The position numbers and the translations under genes were made by a program. This document shows positions 30,506 through 43,100 of a stretch of 64,000 nucleotides of DNA, one piece after another (the first letter of the stretch is position 1; each line of letters begins with the position of its first letter). The notes beneath the pieces were generated by a model. The model was not told where the DNA came from. It saw nothing but the letters and a program-made list of their open reading frames with translations, and did no database searches. Where the stretch lies: NCBI GenBank assembly GCA_019915015.1, contig JAHBBC010000036.1:248001-312000 (forward strand), read 5' to 3'. This DNA is from Auriscalpium vulgare (taxonomy: Eukaryota > Basidiomycota > Agaricomycetes > Russulales > Auriscalpiaceae).

Positions 30506-33193
30506 CTACACATTGTTTACATTGTTTTCCGCAAACCGCCTCGTCGACAACGAAATCCTGGTCCACAGCTTATGAATTACTGCCCTGCCCCTGTGCGGTA
30601 GCCTTGTAATCCACTTGATAGCTTCCTGCTCACTTTGCGGACCTATACTGCCCTCCCACCTGCTGCCGTTTTCGGCCGTCAATAGGTAGTGGAGAATGCA
30701 CCACATTAGGAGGGCCCCGATGATGGCCGCAAAAATGCCGACGGACACACGCGTCTGAAAGTCGGAAGAGAGGAGACACAATGTCAAGAAGGCAGCGAGG
30801 AAGAGGAGCATCCTGCACATGATTTATTGGGATATCATTCACGAAGGAAAGAACAGGCACGTACGACCACTGGAGCAATGCAAATGGAAGACTGAAGATG
30901 ATCGCAACTGGCTCCATGCCAAAACGCGCGTATCTTTCCCTTCCCATGGACATAGACTGCATGGCACCCGATTATTTTTGTTGGTTCCGTTCAGCAATCT
31001 GGATGAGCACATACTGCAGAGACAGGATGGGCTTCCTGCTTTGCACCATTGAGGCGCAAAAGCACTAGGCCCACAACGATGCTTCCTATACTTCCCAGCG
31101 CTGACAGATAGCTGATAATCTGGGGAGGGAGGGATACTGGCGAACCATCGCGCCGTTGTCGAGGGGGACAGCGCCTGGGATTGCCAGGAATCCCACGTTG
31201 TCAGCCAGGACGACCGTCGCCTATGTTGAACAGTGTCAAGTACTGAGAAAGTATTGCACAGGTAGCAGTGTGGCATACGCACGTAAAGGATGAACTCTCG
31301 CCACTCTGCCAGCAGCTTGTCTATGAACTTCGTCCATACCGCTTGAACAATGATTTCGTCGGTCCAGACCTTCTCGATTTCGGCCAGATGCACCTCGGGA
31401 GCATAGAACAAGAGCGTGGACAGAGCTTTGATGAGCCAAGTGCGATCTTTTTTCCCTGGCCGTTCTCCGTACACGGAATGTCCTGCATCCAGACGAGCGG
31501 TTGGCTGCCCGTGAAAATACAGTGCGCTGTAATTCAAATCACGGGTCACGCTTGGCGATAGAGGAAGTTCAGGAATAATACGGACCAAACAAGGCGAGTA
31601 AGCGAGCTGTTCAAATCCATAGCGAATCATCAGCACCCAGGGTATTTCATGGCACGATGTACTTACTGACGCCGACTAGAGATACTCGCTCTCATCGCCC
31701 AACGTACCTGTTGAGGCCATTGAAGGACGTATTAGACATATAATTGAGATGTCGAACTTTTAGCATCGCGAAGAAGCTCTACCATGTGCCGCTTATCCGC
31801 CATGCTGAACGGGGCAGTTGAAGTGTCGGATGTGATGCTATCTAAAAAAAGTCAAGTTTCTCCTCACACCTAAGTTCTAAACACTCACCGATGCATCCGT
31901 GGATGAGCATGCCCATCAAGGCGTAATACGAGTCGCGAGGCAGAGGGCGCGCGCCGGCAGGGTAGAAATGCCAGTGATACCTTTAAAATTGTTAGTTTTG
32001 AGGATTGGAATGCTACGAATATCCTACCAGTAGTTACTTTCGAGGTAGTGTCCTAGAGCAAAAGTTGACTGAGTATTTATTCCGTGGATAGTAATACTTC
32101 CAGACTGACTGATGTGAGAAGGGGATTCGACGCCCAACACAAAACTGATTTCCCAAGATATATCGTTTTCGTGTAACCAGAAAGGTACCCGGGCATTATG
32201 GTCCACGAAATAGTAACACCACTTGATTCCACTCTCCTGGTCGGGGTCGGGGTAGAAGTCGACGACTAGGTCACACTCGCTCATTGGGAAGGACATGTTC
32301 AAAAGCTCAAGACACCTCCTGATCCACGCCACGAAGTTCTCGACCTCTTCACGGAAGACCTCATTGTACATGTCACAGTCAGTGTACACTCTCTGGGGGA
32401 TACTCGGAGGTCAGTACCATCTCGGTCGGTATGAGGCACATTCTATTGCCCACCTCCGCTTCCCAGAAGAAATACAACGCGCCTTCCGGATGTACGGACG
32501 GTGTCCACGGCGCACAATCAGTGTTTCCACTGCTGACAATAAATAAGAAAGCTCTCGAAAAGGGAAGACGGACGAAGTAGGGAAATGTCTTGCACATTGG
32601 TTCGAGGATAAACTTTGGTGATTCGCGGGTCCTGGTGACAAGTCAGACATGCGCGGAGAGAGGGGGGAGGGGAGGGAAAAGGATACGTTTTGGCTCTACG
32701 CGAATATCGAGGAAGGTTTGACGGCATGAAGGTCTCGATCTTGCGATGCGCAGGAGGCTCGAGAGGAAATGTTTCGGACCCTCCATGCTCTGATGAACTG
32801 ATGAAACTGACGCTTCGCAGTCTCATATTCATGTTGAAAACGCCGCCAAGTCGTAGCATTTCGAGGTCGCTGGCCGTTGGATCAGTTATGTCGCGCACCA
32901 ACGCGCTTACATAAATGACCATCCGGAGGATGGGGCGTCGGGAGTAAACTCGTCGAAATCACAACATCCCTGTCGTCATATGGCCGCGGGAGTGGAGACT
33001 TTGGCAGATAATCGGGTCTGCGAGCTAGGCGAGACTGTGTGATGCGTTTGAAAGGCCATGGTGTGGCAGCACAAAGTCGGCGCCACAAGAGCATGCCCCA
33101 ACGTTGCAAGATGTCCAGGGCGGCCCGACGGTTGGAAGCAAATAGCTGCCTGATTCGCCTGAGAATGAGATGGATGTGCAGCACGGAGGACAT
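30506..33193 (-). CDS. WW-like membrane protein, paralogue M2 (possibly decayed)
   Basis: The gene has the M3/M4 architecture: basic helical N-terminus (MSSVLHIHLILRRIRQLF..), PRYSRR motif, WTPSVHPEGALYFFWEAEV, DCDMYNEVFREEVENFVAWI.., YYFVDHNARVPFWLH, an acyl-like middle (FYPAGARPLPRDSYYALMGMLIHGCI, HGQPTARLDAGHSVYGERPG, FYAPEVHLAEIEKVWTDEIIV) and C-terminal membrane helices (LFLAAFLTLCLL, VGIFAAIIGALLMWCILHYLL) ending NNVNNV. Two things differ from M3. Most of the 200-residue Ser/Arg/Pro-rich linker is missing, and near 31121-31135 one base is lacking (SLPxQIISYLSALG needs CAG-ATT in another frame). I could not find a splice restoring the frame at either place. It may be a pseudogene or carry consensus errors. 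Confidence 0.65.
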
Positions 33194-33528
33194 CGAGGGT
33201 GTTATCGGCATGCCCGGCAAACGCACATATGTTCAGGCCGCCTCGTGGTAGCTCGCCTTCGATCCATTACTTTGAGCGCCCGTGGTAAGCATCGTAGTAC
33301 CAACAGACCAAATCAAAGGAAAAAAAATGAATGAGCTGGACGTTACAAACCCCTAGGTGAAGGCAAGTAAGTAGGAGTCGGAGGCGAGTCCGAGTCGGCG
33401 TAGGCTGCCGCCCTGCGGCCCGGCAGGAGCCGTTGTCGCCATCACGTGAACGTCTGCCTCAGTCTGAATTTTAGGTGAATTTCAACTCTCGCTCTTGCAA
33501 CCACAACTACTAGTCGCCGTTTCTCATA
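33194..33528. other. Divergent promoter region
   Basis: 335 bp between M2 and the gene at 33529. No other signal. Confidence 0.55.
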
Positions 33529-34179
33529 ATGTTCGCATCCTCTCCCCCTGCAATGTCCTCTCCTGAGCCGACAGCTGCCTCAGAGTCTGCCAACACGACC
33601 GCCGAACCTGCGCACCAGGGCAGCCCGACGCCAAGCGCGGCCGACCGCCAGGAACAGTCGCCCCAGGACCTGATATCGCAAGCGCTGCCTCCATTCAACC
33701 ACTACTCTGAGATCGTCTCGCCCTTTGACGCGGAGAGCAAGCGAGACGAGGACTTCCGTGCGAGTAAGGACTTGCACGCGCATACATGCGCGAAAACGCG
33801 TCGTGCTGACGTCCTGCATGTGCAGAGTTCAAGGATCTGATGCTGGAGGTCATCGCCGAGACGCAGGCGTGGGCGGAGGCGAGACCCAAGTTCGAGAACG
33901 AGCAGGCGAGCAACGCACTCGCTCAGGAAATGGACGCGATCAACGAGATGGAGAGAGATCAAGGCAGGTCTTCAGAGTCATTGCCTCATGCTCCCTCTCC
34001 CTCGTATTACGGTGCGCCGTATCCTCTTGATACCTCAAATGTGCCTGCATATATCTCGCCCGTCCTACGTGCTGACATCCTCTTGATATCTTCAAGAGAG
34101 CATGCGACGGGGTCTTGTCGAGTTCGTGACGAACGTCAGGAACGCTCTTCTACGCCTCAGTGGAGGGATGGCGGTGTAG
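33529..34179 (+). CDS. Small hypothetical protein
   Basis: I do not recognise a family. It starts MFASSPPAMSSPEPTAASES. A Ser/Thr/Ala-rich N-terminus of about 50 residues is followed by PQDLISQALPPFNHYSEIVS. An intron (GTAAGG..GTGCAG, 33763-33826) leads to a helical stretch (KFKDLMLEVIAETQAWAEAR, ASNALAQEMDAINEMERDQ). The 3' structure is uncertain. A GC-AG intron at about 33964 (GCAGGT..CTTCAAG) gives a hydrophobic C-terminus (SMRRGLVEFVTNVRNALLRL) and stop at 34177-34179. Reading on without splicing gives a stop at 34290-34292. Confidence 0.55.
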
Positions 34180-34604
34180 GCTGGACTCACCTTGGCTCTC
34201 GTCGCTGTGTGTGTCCGTGTTCTGGCTTCGTTTGTCTGTTGGAATTGTATTATGTTGTAGTCATTGTTCGACCTCGAATAAACTCCCTGTAGGGCCGAGC
34301 GCTTCTGAACGACTCTGAGGGATGAGCATCTGAATATCTATGAAGTAACGACAGCCGCTTGACCTGTCAGGAAACGCAGAATATATGCGCGTTGTCGAAA
34401 AGCAGTCTGGAATGCATGGCTTCCACATAAGGCAAGTAGCAGTTGAAGCCGGCGCTTGAGGTTCACGGTCTGCGGCCAAATCAATACCTTCTCGCCCTCT
34501 CATCTTCTCAGTCTTCGACATCCGGTACTGCAGTAAGTAGCCCTTCCTTAGGGTGTTGAACTTATTACGCTTTCGCCACCGAGTTCGCCTCTGGCGAGGA
34601 CACC
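34180..34604. other. Intergenic region upstream of AFI1-like gene
   Basis: About 425 bp, promoter of the following gene. Nothing else recognised. Confidence 0.55.
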
Positions 34605-37537
34605 ATGAGCAGTGGGAACGCGCATCATTGTTCCTTCGTCCTCTTGGCCGAGTTCGACATCGATCGCGGGGCACAGCTCACCTACCAATTTCCCCAGCCT
34701 TTGGGCACCGATGAGGGGTGCGTTTTCTCTTGCGTCTCTGTTGGCTGAGTGTGACGTCGTCATGACAGGCTCTTGGCCAACCTGATGTTGCCGGATGGCG
34801 CTGAGAAGCAGCTGGAGGACTGGACGATCTTCTTTCTCAATCAAACCCCCTTCAATACTATCGCCCCTGTTCTGGCTTTGGAGCCGACCGACAATGCGGA
34901 GAAGGAGGACGGTCAACCAGGGCTCCTGTATGTCTTGAACCTGGTGCGGACAAAGCACGACAAGACAGTGCGAAGGTGCGCGACCAGTGGCGGTCAAATG
35001 ACCTCATACTTACTGTTTCGTGTTGTTGCAGAGGGGCAGTCGTGAAAGCCATGGCAATATGCACCCGCCACCCATTTATCCAGATATTTAAGGTGGGCGA
35101 TGTCCCCGCGACCATGCGCGCGCGTCTCACGGCGGCCACCAGCCTGTCCTCCTCCTAGCCCTCGACGACTACTTCTCTGCGCCGTCTCAAGACTGCCTCG
35201 CCCGTCTCTTTGACGCCATCAACTCAATGGACCTGTCCCCCGCGCCCATCCTCAGCCGCGCCGAGAAGCTCGTTATGCGCACGTCCGAGCGCAAAGACGT
35301 CTTCGCGGAGAAGTTCACGTCCCCGCATGCCACCCCCGATCCTGTGCAGCGCCCCAGCCGTGTGCGGATTACACACCGGCCGACGCCGTCGGGCGGCTCG
35401 CACTCGAGCTTCGACGAGGGCATCATGCTGCGCACGGGCGAACGTGAGCGCGAGCGCTCGGTTGCGGAGGCGCACGCACGCGCCTCCGTGTCGACACACC
35501 AGTCGAATGGCCAGCACTCGCCGTCCGAAAGCTCGTTTTCGCTTGGTGGGAGTGCGGTGTGGGTGGGCGACGAGAGCGGGCTGCTGGAGCACGCGGCGCC
35601 TCCGGCGGGCGTGTCGTCGAGCGTCGGGAGCAACGGCAGCGTGACGACGGCGAGCCGCGGGCGCAGATCGACGGATGCGTCTTCCGTATCGTCGCATGGC
35701 CAGCACGGGCGGCCACAAACGCGCTATGGGTCGTCAGACCCCCACCTGCGCACGAACATCGTTAAGGACACGCATTTCTTCCACACAACGATCGACTACA
35801 AGGGCCACCAGCTACCTATCAAGATGCCCATATCGACATTTCCCGAGGAAGTCGGTGACGTATGTATCTTCTTCTTCAGCAGAGGACCCCGACGACTGTC
35901 GCCGACGTTTTCTTTTTCAGTACTCCCTCATCCAACTCATCCAGACCTTCTCTAACCCTGTCTCCACCGTCTCCGGTCCCCTCCACCCACACTTGCATAC
36001 CAACGGCAGCCTCACACACCCGATCATACTCCTCTTCAACGCGCTCGTCACTGGCAAGCGTATCATCTTCCTAGGATACAACCGGCCGGCAGGACAGGTG
36101 TCCAGTTACGTGCTGTCCGCCTGCGCGCTAGGCTCGGGCTGCGGAACTGTGCTCACGGGCTTCATCGACCGCGCCTTTCCCTACGCCAATTTGACGAACC
36201 GAGATGAGTGGGAATCAATGTGAGCGTTTCCCCATACTGCGCCCGTTGCGATGCTGACTGTGCGAATGGGAAGACCTGCGTATATCGCTGGCGTCACGAA
36301 CCCTATATTCGAAGCCTCGGGGTCGTGGGACCTGCTGTGCGATATCGGGGCCGGAAGGATGGTCGTCTCGAAAGAAATCCACATCTCGCATCCGCCGACG
36401 GGGCCACCGACAGGTGCTCCCCCGCTTATGATCCGAACCGGAACACTCAAGGCGGAATCGTCCATCGGCAGCGAGGATGACATTGCGCGGCTTGCGAGCC
36501 GTGACAAGGACCAGAAGAGTGACTTCACGGCCAAGGCGGACAACCCCGACAATGTATTCGTCGAAGACGTAGGTCGTTTGTGCATCTTCTCCATCGCCAA
36601 AATCAACGTTTCTCATAGATCATCTCTGCGATCAACTATCACTTCGGCGAGAGCCTCGTGCGGGCGCGTTTCACGGAGTACGTGTCCCGATTCGTGCGCC
36701 TGGCTTCACGGTACGAGGAGGATATGCTCGGTGTGACGACAATCGGCTACCCGAGCTCTACATTCAACGAGGGGCCCGGTGACAGCTCGCATCTCGGCAG
36801 TGGCATAGTGTTCTTCGAAGACGCCGCGGGATCTCGAGAACTCACCGCGAACATCAGCCGGATTGAAGGTTGGCGACGAACAGCTACGTACCACATATAT
36901 CAGGAAGTGAGCGGAAACTGCTATCTACAAAGTCTTGTGGCTGAATGACTGCGTACGTGTATAGGAATTTAAGCGCTCGCTGTCGACGAACGCGATACAG
37001 GGGTTCGATGTCCTCCATCAACTGTGGCGGCTACGGCAGGTGAAGCAGATGCAAGATGCCGAGGTCGAGCTGATCATGCGCACGCTGCTGGAGAGCGTGC
37101 AGACTTACGAGCAGGTGGTGGAGGTGTGCCGCTCTCCATCCATATCATCGGCATGTTTGCTGACAGGACTCGGACTACAGCTGCTCGCCTTCTTGCCTCA
37201 GCACTCCGGGGGCCTACTGCCGTTGAGTTTTGGGCTGTTCCACCAACAGGAGGGCATACGAGATTTGACCGTAGACTTATTCACACAGCTGCGGATGTTC
37301 CCCGTGAGTCCATCCATGTCCAAATCCATTTGCGACTGTGCTAAGATGGCATACGTACAGGTTGGGGTGCAGTCCTTGCAGGCGCTGAATCATTTCCAGC
37401 GGTTCGCGTACGTGCGACAAGCACACGCGCGGGAGAGCCGTGGCCTGTTGAAGGATGCGAACCCAAGCTATCTTGTTCCGCCTGCTTTTTCACGGACACC
37501 TTCGAGTCGTAGTGAGCTGAACATGGGGGCAGGCTGA
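34605..37537 (+). CDS. AFI1/MesA-type DENN polarity protein
   Basis: Afi1/MesA proteins dock Arf3-type GTPases at the cell cortex and help keep the polarity axis and hyphal tip growth. The N-terminus (HHCSFVLLAEFDIDRGAQLTYQFPQPLG, split by an intron after DEG) and LLANLMLPDGAEKQLEDWTIFFL match the Arf3-docking domain. A Ser/Arg/Gly-rich linker (about residues 190-340) follows, then a second conserved block (DTHFFHTTIDYKGHQLPIKMP, YSLIQLIQTFSNPVSTVSG, PIILLFNALVTGKRIIFLGYNRPAG) and the SPA block (RPAYIAGVTNPIFEASGSWDLL, CDIGAGRMVVSKEI). C-terminal helices end LNMGAG, TGA 37535-37537. At least seven short introns. Domain order agrees with the family; the DENN assignment is established knowledge of it. 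Confidence 0.86.
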
Positions 37538-37829
37538 TCCGTGTACACAGATACTTGTATTTGGCTCCCGCGGTCAAATTTCAGTTGCGCTGGCGTGTCT
37601 TTCCCTGGGAGAGAGTGAGTGCACTGGTACTGAAGCGCAGTGGGTGGCGCTGTATTTGAATTTTGAAGGGTTTCGAAAGCCCTGTCACTGTCGGCGTCTG
37701 AGCCAACGGCGCGGTGGCGTAGTAGCATATAGCACTACGGTCACACGCCGGCGGTCCCTTATTAATCATCAGGCGCGGCACTGCCGCCTTACAGCTCCCA
37801 TAGGATCTCCTCACTGTATCGCCCCAGAT
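37538..37829. other. Intergenic between AFI1-like gene and T1
   Basis: 292 bp, terminator of one gene and promoter of the next. Nothing specific seen. Confidence 0.5.
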
Positions 37830-38234
37830 ATGTCGGACAAACAGCATCCTGAAGGGTAAGCCTCCTATACTCTACCACAGCTTGATTGTCACCTCATAGA
37901 CCGGCGTCGCAAAAGTGCACAGCCAGATAATTGGTCTCCGTGAGCATCCCTTCTGATCATATCGTATCCTCGTATTCTGACATCGGAACATCCTGTTAGG
38001 ACACAGGGCTCCGTGTAGGTATAGCCCGCTTGATATGAGCGATCGGAGCAGATCTGAATCCGATCCTCGTTCGCCGGTAGGCCCTTCCGGCCGCGCGGCC
38101 GCCCCAAGGCCCCAGTCGCGGGAACTAAAGTTAAACAGAACGATGCAACGAAGCAAGCGAACGTGGTGAAGCAGGCGAATGCGGTGAAGCAGGCGAGCGC
38201 AGTCAAGCAGCCTGTCGGGGGAGGCAAGAAATAG
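37830..38234 (+). CDS. Tiny basic protein T1 (about 59 aa)
   Basis: Exon 1 (37830-37855) encodes MSDKQHPEG. A 225-nt intron (GTAAGC..CCGGTAG) leads to an exon at 38081-38234 encoding PFRPRGRPKAPVAG, then a repeat (KQANVV, KQANAV, KQASAV) and the end KQPVGGGKK, stop TAG 38232-38234. The 26-nt first exon, phase-2 splice, PFRPRG.PK.PV and C-terminal GGxKK are all shared with T2 downstream. A small middle exon could lie undetected in the intron. No known family; the Arg/Pro/Lys composition suggests nucleic-acid or membrane contact, which is only inference. Confidence 0.55.
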
Positions 38235-38974
38235 TAGGCTGGGCTGATCTGCCGCAAGAACTTGAATAAAGGTCCGCTGAATCTTGGTATTGCTTTGTAA
38301 CGTATAGCTTACCCTTGGAGCATAGGAAGCTGCCAATGGATGTCCTGGTGCCTGGGTTAATCATCATTCCGTTCATCGAGTGTGCTGTTCTGCCGCACCG
38401 CCGCTGTCGCGAATACTCCGCGCACACGTCTTACCCGGTCGCATTTGAATGTTATCTCCGCATCGGAATACTCGGCGCTTCACATGATCCATGGCTATGC
38501 GAGATAACATATGCCGTTGGAAACTTTTAGAAACTAGCCGCATGACCCATGCAGTGTGCGTCCAGCCCGCAAACATCAGAACATATCACCTCTTGCATCG
38601 GTGTGAACAGCATCGCCGCGCCCAGGCGAATATAGCTTCCTGGCTGTTTCAATGTCGACAGAATCGGAAGAGTGACCTTTCTGAAACGTGCTGTGCATCT
38701 AATTCCTATGCATCTATGCATCTCACGCCCGGAAGGCGCGCCGTTGACATGCCCGAGGCGCGATCTTCCCGGCGATCCATCCGTCGACAGCTCCGATCAG
38801 AGCCTCTGAAGCAGAATACTTACACGGATCTGATGTAACATGTCCGTCCTGGTCTGTGGATATTTGGCAAGCATGTTGGGAGACGTTGGCGTGAGAAGCG
38901 AACTCGAAACTCGCACGCTCTCAGCAAGTCGTTATCTCAATCCTCCCTCGGCTGTGCTCCCTACGCTACCACCC
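38235..38974. other. Intergenic between T1 and T2
   Basis: 740 bp with no recognisable gene; promoter of T2 at its right end. Confidence 0.5.
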
Positions 38975-39332
38975 ATGGCAGAGCAGCAAATTACCGAAAT
39001 GTGAGTTCCCGGGCACTGCCCATACTTCTCTTACGACCTGACGGTACTAGAGCACCCGAATCGAATCCGCCGGCGCAGCAGCCAGAGGCGTCTGAGCACG
39101 AGTCCCCGCAGGAGCATCCCAAGCAGTAAGCCTGTCCTCTCCATTTCCCCCTCCAATCCAATGTAGGACCCCTGCCAGGGCACAGGATGTTTCCGTGTAA
39201 GCAAAGCCTATCTTATTATGCAGACGATCGACGCAGATCTGATTTCGATCTGCGCTGTTTTCCTTCGACAGGCCTCCCTTCCGGCCGCGAGGCGGTCCCA
39301 AGAAGCCGGTCGGGGGCGACAAGAAGAAGTAG
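38975..39332 (+). CDS. Tiny basic protein T2 (53 aa)
   Basis: Three exons: 38975-39000 (MAEQQITE), 39051-39125 (APESNPPAQQPEASEHESPQ, EHPKQ) and 39272-39332 (PPFRPRGGPKKPVGGDKKK, stop TAG). Introns are GTGAGT..GTACTAG and GTAAGC..TCGACAG and keep one frame. The Glu/Pro-rich middle exon has no evident counterpart in T1. The second intron shares blocks with the T1 intron (CACAGG, TCCGTGTA, AGCAGATCTGA-like), showing duplication of the locus. The function is unknown. The product is too small for usual gene finders. Confidence 0.6.
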
Positions 39333-40163
39333 TTGAACATGAGGTAGATCCGGAGACGGTGTTGGGTGTCGCAAAGGTCCGCTTTTTTTATCCTTTTCTG
39401 ACATCTTTTCACGGAGGCGGTAACAGTGTTGCCGTACGATGGAAGGAGTCTTTGTGCCTGTACGTTACTGTGCGATTTCGCCAATTATGAGGATGAGGCT
39501 GTCCATTTGTACCGATGCAGGAATGCCGCGGGCGGCTGAAAGCTTCCGCCCCTCGCCGCCGGTCAGTTCTTTGAACTTTCCTCCTTATCCTATCCTATCC
39601 TCGATTGCTGTGCATTTATAACGGTCGCTTTATCATTCTGCCCGTTCGAGAGCATGGTCCGGCGAGCCTCGGAAGCTTTGGGCTGCTATACTCCCGCATC
39701 CTGCACTTGAAAATGAAAAGGCTCTGCTCTTCCCTGTTTGAGATCAAACGGAGAATGTAAAATACATGCGCGAGCACGAATGTGATCTCACCGTGGCCTC
39801 TCCATACTGGAAGCCTCTGAGACTGCTGGCCGGCACGAGACTCGGAGCCAGAGTTGTGGTGGCGGCTTGTAGTCGGCTTGCACTGCCGATGGTAGAGCTG
39901 TGCTGCGGCAGCGGCCGGCACCCTCACTTGCGCGACTGCCCAGTTTGAACGCTACGGCGAGGTTATTCGCCCTTCCCGTCCACGTTGCCGATGTGCTTTA
40001 TCAATGCCACAACATTCCGTCATTTCTGGCTCTGACGCCCGAGCGCCGATGCTGATTGGATACTTGGCTGCCACGAGGCACCGACGCCAGCCTGGACATT
40101 AGCCGAAGGTTCGATAGCACCTGCTCGCAGCATCCAACTGCACATGTCCTTCTAACGTCCTTC
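39333..40163. other. Intergenic region upstream of M3
   Basis: About 830 bp. The last 150 bp (from GACGCCCGAGCGCC) resemble the sequence before M4 at 43588-43716. No gene seen. Confidence 0.55.
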
Positions 40164-43100
40164 ATGTCTCCCGTGATCCACCTCCAGCTCATTATTGCGC
40201 GACTCAGGCAGCTCTTTGCTTCCCACCGTCGCCTTAGCCTGGAATTTTTACGACGTTGCGGCGGGCTCTTGGTCATTCTCTGGCGCCGACTCCATCTACC
40301 ACAGCTTTCGAAACGCACTACACAGTCTCGGACAGCTCCTGGACCGAGAGCCAGGCCAACGACTCCTCCACCACGACCATGTGACGACCATAACGACGCT
40401 ATGATCTCGGCGAGCTTGCTCCCAACATCCCATCCTAGTTCGAGTCGGTCCAGCCTACGCGAACCGACCCATCCTACCTTCACGGAACCAAGGAGACCAC
40501 GCTCAGCCGCATATCCATCCCGCATTATGACTGAACTTCCAGCCGGTGATATTCATTCGTTCCGCTCGTTGGATATGGGCCACAACGCCAACCTGTATAT
40601 CGACGCCAGTCGGGCAGGCTCGAGGCTGTCTATAATCCAAGCTACCACGCCAACCTCGACAGGAGGCCACGCTCCATTCCAATCCTCACGCATTCCACGT
40701 TCACAATTCACGCACAGTCCCTCGCGAGACGTTTCTCGATCGCGATCGAGATCTCGCGCCTCCCCACGCCCCGCTTCAGTGAGGCGGCAGGCGTCAATCC
40801 TGGATGCGCCTCTACCCAGCGTCTCGGTCACTCCAACGCCGTCGATTGAACATGGCCCTACTTCACCCGTACGGGGAGATTCGGCCAGCTACAACTTCCA
40901 CATCGATACCCCTTCCACCGCTAGTAGTCGCTCATCACTGCCAGAGCCTTCAATTATTAGAGACTTGCCCTTGCCCCAAGATCCGCCCGCGCACAGTTCC
41001 GTACCACTGGAAGCGACTGAGTCGCGACACAACTCGCATTCCAACTCCACTGCCAGTTCATCGGGGCATGGAGGATCCCAAATTTTTCCTCTCGTGCCTC
41101 CCGAGGGGCGCCACGTGGAAGCTCTCATGCCGGACAGCGTTCCTCGCTATTCCCGTAGAGCCATAGCGTATTCCATTTCCTGTCCGCCCTTCCTCCGCGC
41201 ATGTCTGACTTGTCTATCACCAGGACCCGTGAGTCACCCAAATTCATCCTCAAACCAATGTGCAAGACATTTCCATAGTTCGTCCGTCTGCTCTTTCTCG
41301 CGAGATTTCTTACTTATAGTCAACAGTGGAAACACTGATTGTGCGCCGTGGACACCGGCCGTGCATCCGGAAGGCGCCTTGTATTTCTTCTGGAAGGCGG
41401 AGGTAGGCATAGGATTGCATCATATCGACCGACATAGTACTGACCTCCGAGTCCTTCAGCGAGTGTACACTGATTGTAACATGTACGATGAAGTCTCCCG
41501 TGAAGAAGTCGAGAGCTTCGTGGCGTGGATCAGGAGGTGTCTCGAGGTTTTGAAGATGCCGTTCCCCCTGAACGAGTGTGACCTATTCGTTGACTTCTAC
41601 CTCGACGACGACGTGGGCGGCATCAAATGGAGTTACTATCTTGTGGACCATACTGCGCGGATACCTTTCTGGTTGCACGAACACGATATATCTTCGGAGA
41701 TTTGCGAAATGTTGGGGGTCGAATCCCCTTCTCACGTTAGTAAGTCTCGGAGTATTGCTCCAAACGGAATGCATGCTCAGTCAAATATTCCTCTAGGACA
41801 CTACCTCGAAAGTCAATACTGGTAAAATATTTGCAGTCATTTAAGCTTTCTGACATGACTGACAATATTTGAGGTTTCACTGGTCTTTTTATCCTGCCGG
41901 CGCGCGCCCTCTGCCTCGCGACTCGTATTACGCCTTGATGGGCATGCTCGTCCACGGATGCATCGGTGAGTGTTCAGAACTTAGTTGTGAAGAGAAACTT
42001 GACTTTTTATTAGACAGCATCACATCCGACACTTCGACTGCCCCGTACAGCATAGCGGATAAGCGGTACATGGTAGAGCTTCTTCGCGATGCTAAAAGTT
42101 TGTCATCTCAAGACTATGCCTAATACGTTCTTCAATGGCCTCAACAGGTACTTTGGGCGAGGAGAGCGAGTATCTCACAGTCAGCGTCAGTAAGTGCATC
42201 GTATCATGCAATCACCTGTATTGGTGCTGACGATTCGCCTTGTTTTTAAACAGCTCGCTTACTCGCCTTCTTTGGTCCGTAATATCCCTGAACTTCCTCT
42301 ATTGCCAAGCATGACTCGTGGTTTTGATTACAGCGCACTATAAATATGTATATTTTCACGGGCAACCAACCGCCCGTCTGGATGCAGGACATTCCGTGTA
42401 CGGTGAACGGCCAGGGACGAAAGACCGGACTTGGCTCATTAAAGTTCTGTCCCCTCTCTTGTTCTATGCTCCCGAGGTGCACCTGGCCGAAATCGAGAAT
42501 GTCTGGACCGACGAAATTATTGTTGGAGTGGCATGGAAGAAATTCATCGAAAAACTGGTAGCCGAGTGGGTGACATCATCCTCTATGTGCGTCTGGTCAC
42601 TGTTCAACGACTATTCCCTCATCGACGTGAATTACCCAGGCGACGGTCATCCTGACTGTCGACGTGGGTTTCCTGGCAATTCCAGGAGTCGTCCCCATCA
42701 ACGGCGACAACAGTGTTACGTCGTCTCTCCCCGCCCAAATTACCAGTTATCTATCTGTGCTCGGCAGCGTTGGAAGCATCATCGTGGGTCTGGTTCTTGT
42801 GCGCCACAATCGCGCGAAATCGGACGACCATCCTCATACTGCGGTAGGCTCCATCTAAACCTGGATAAATAAAATTTCAACCACTTTTCCGCCCCTCAGT
42901 CCGGGTACATGACAAGGAACAAGCATCCGCAATTTGGCACGGAACCATTGGCTATAATACTGAGTCTCCCATACGCGTTACTGCAATGGGCGTAAGGACT
43001 CGTTCTCCTCAGGAGCGCCATATTAGCTCTAACTGCATTCGTCTCATAGGATGCTCATGTTCCTTGTGGCACTCTTGCTGCTGTGCTTCTCCTCCACGGA

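Noticed and set aside
35224..35718. Arg/Ala-rich minus-strand frames over the AFI1-like linker
   Set aside because: Composition is the antisense of a Ser/Gly/Arg-rich linker; no independent evidence.
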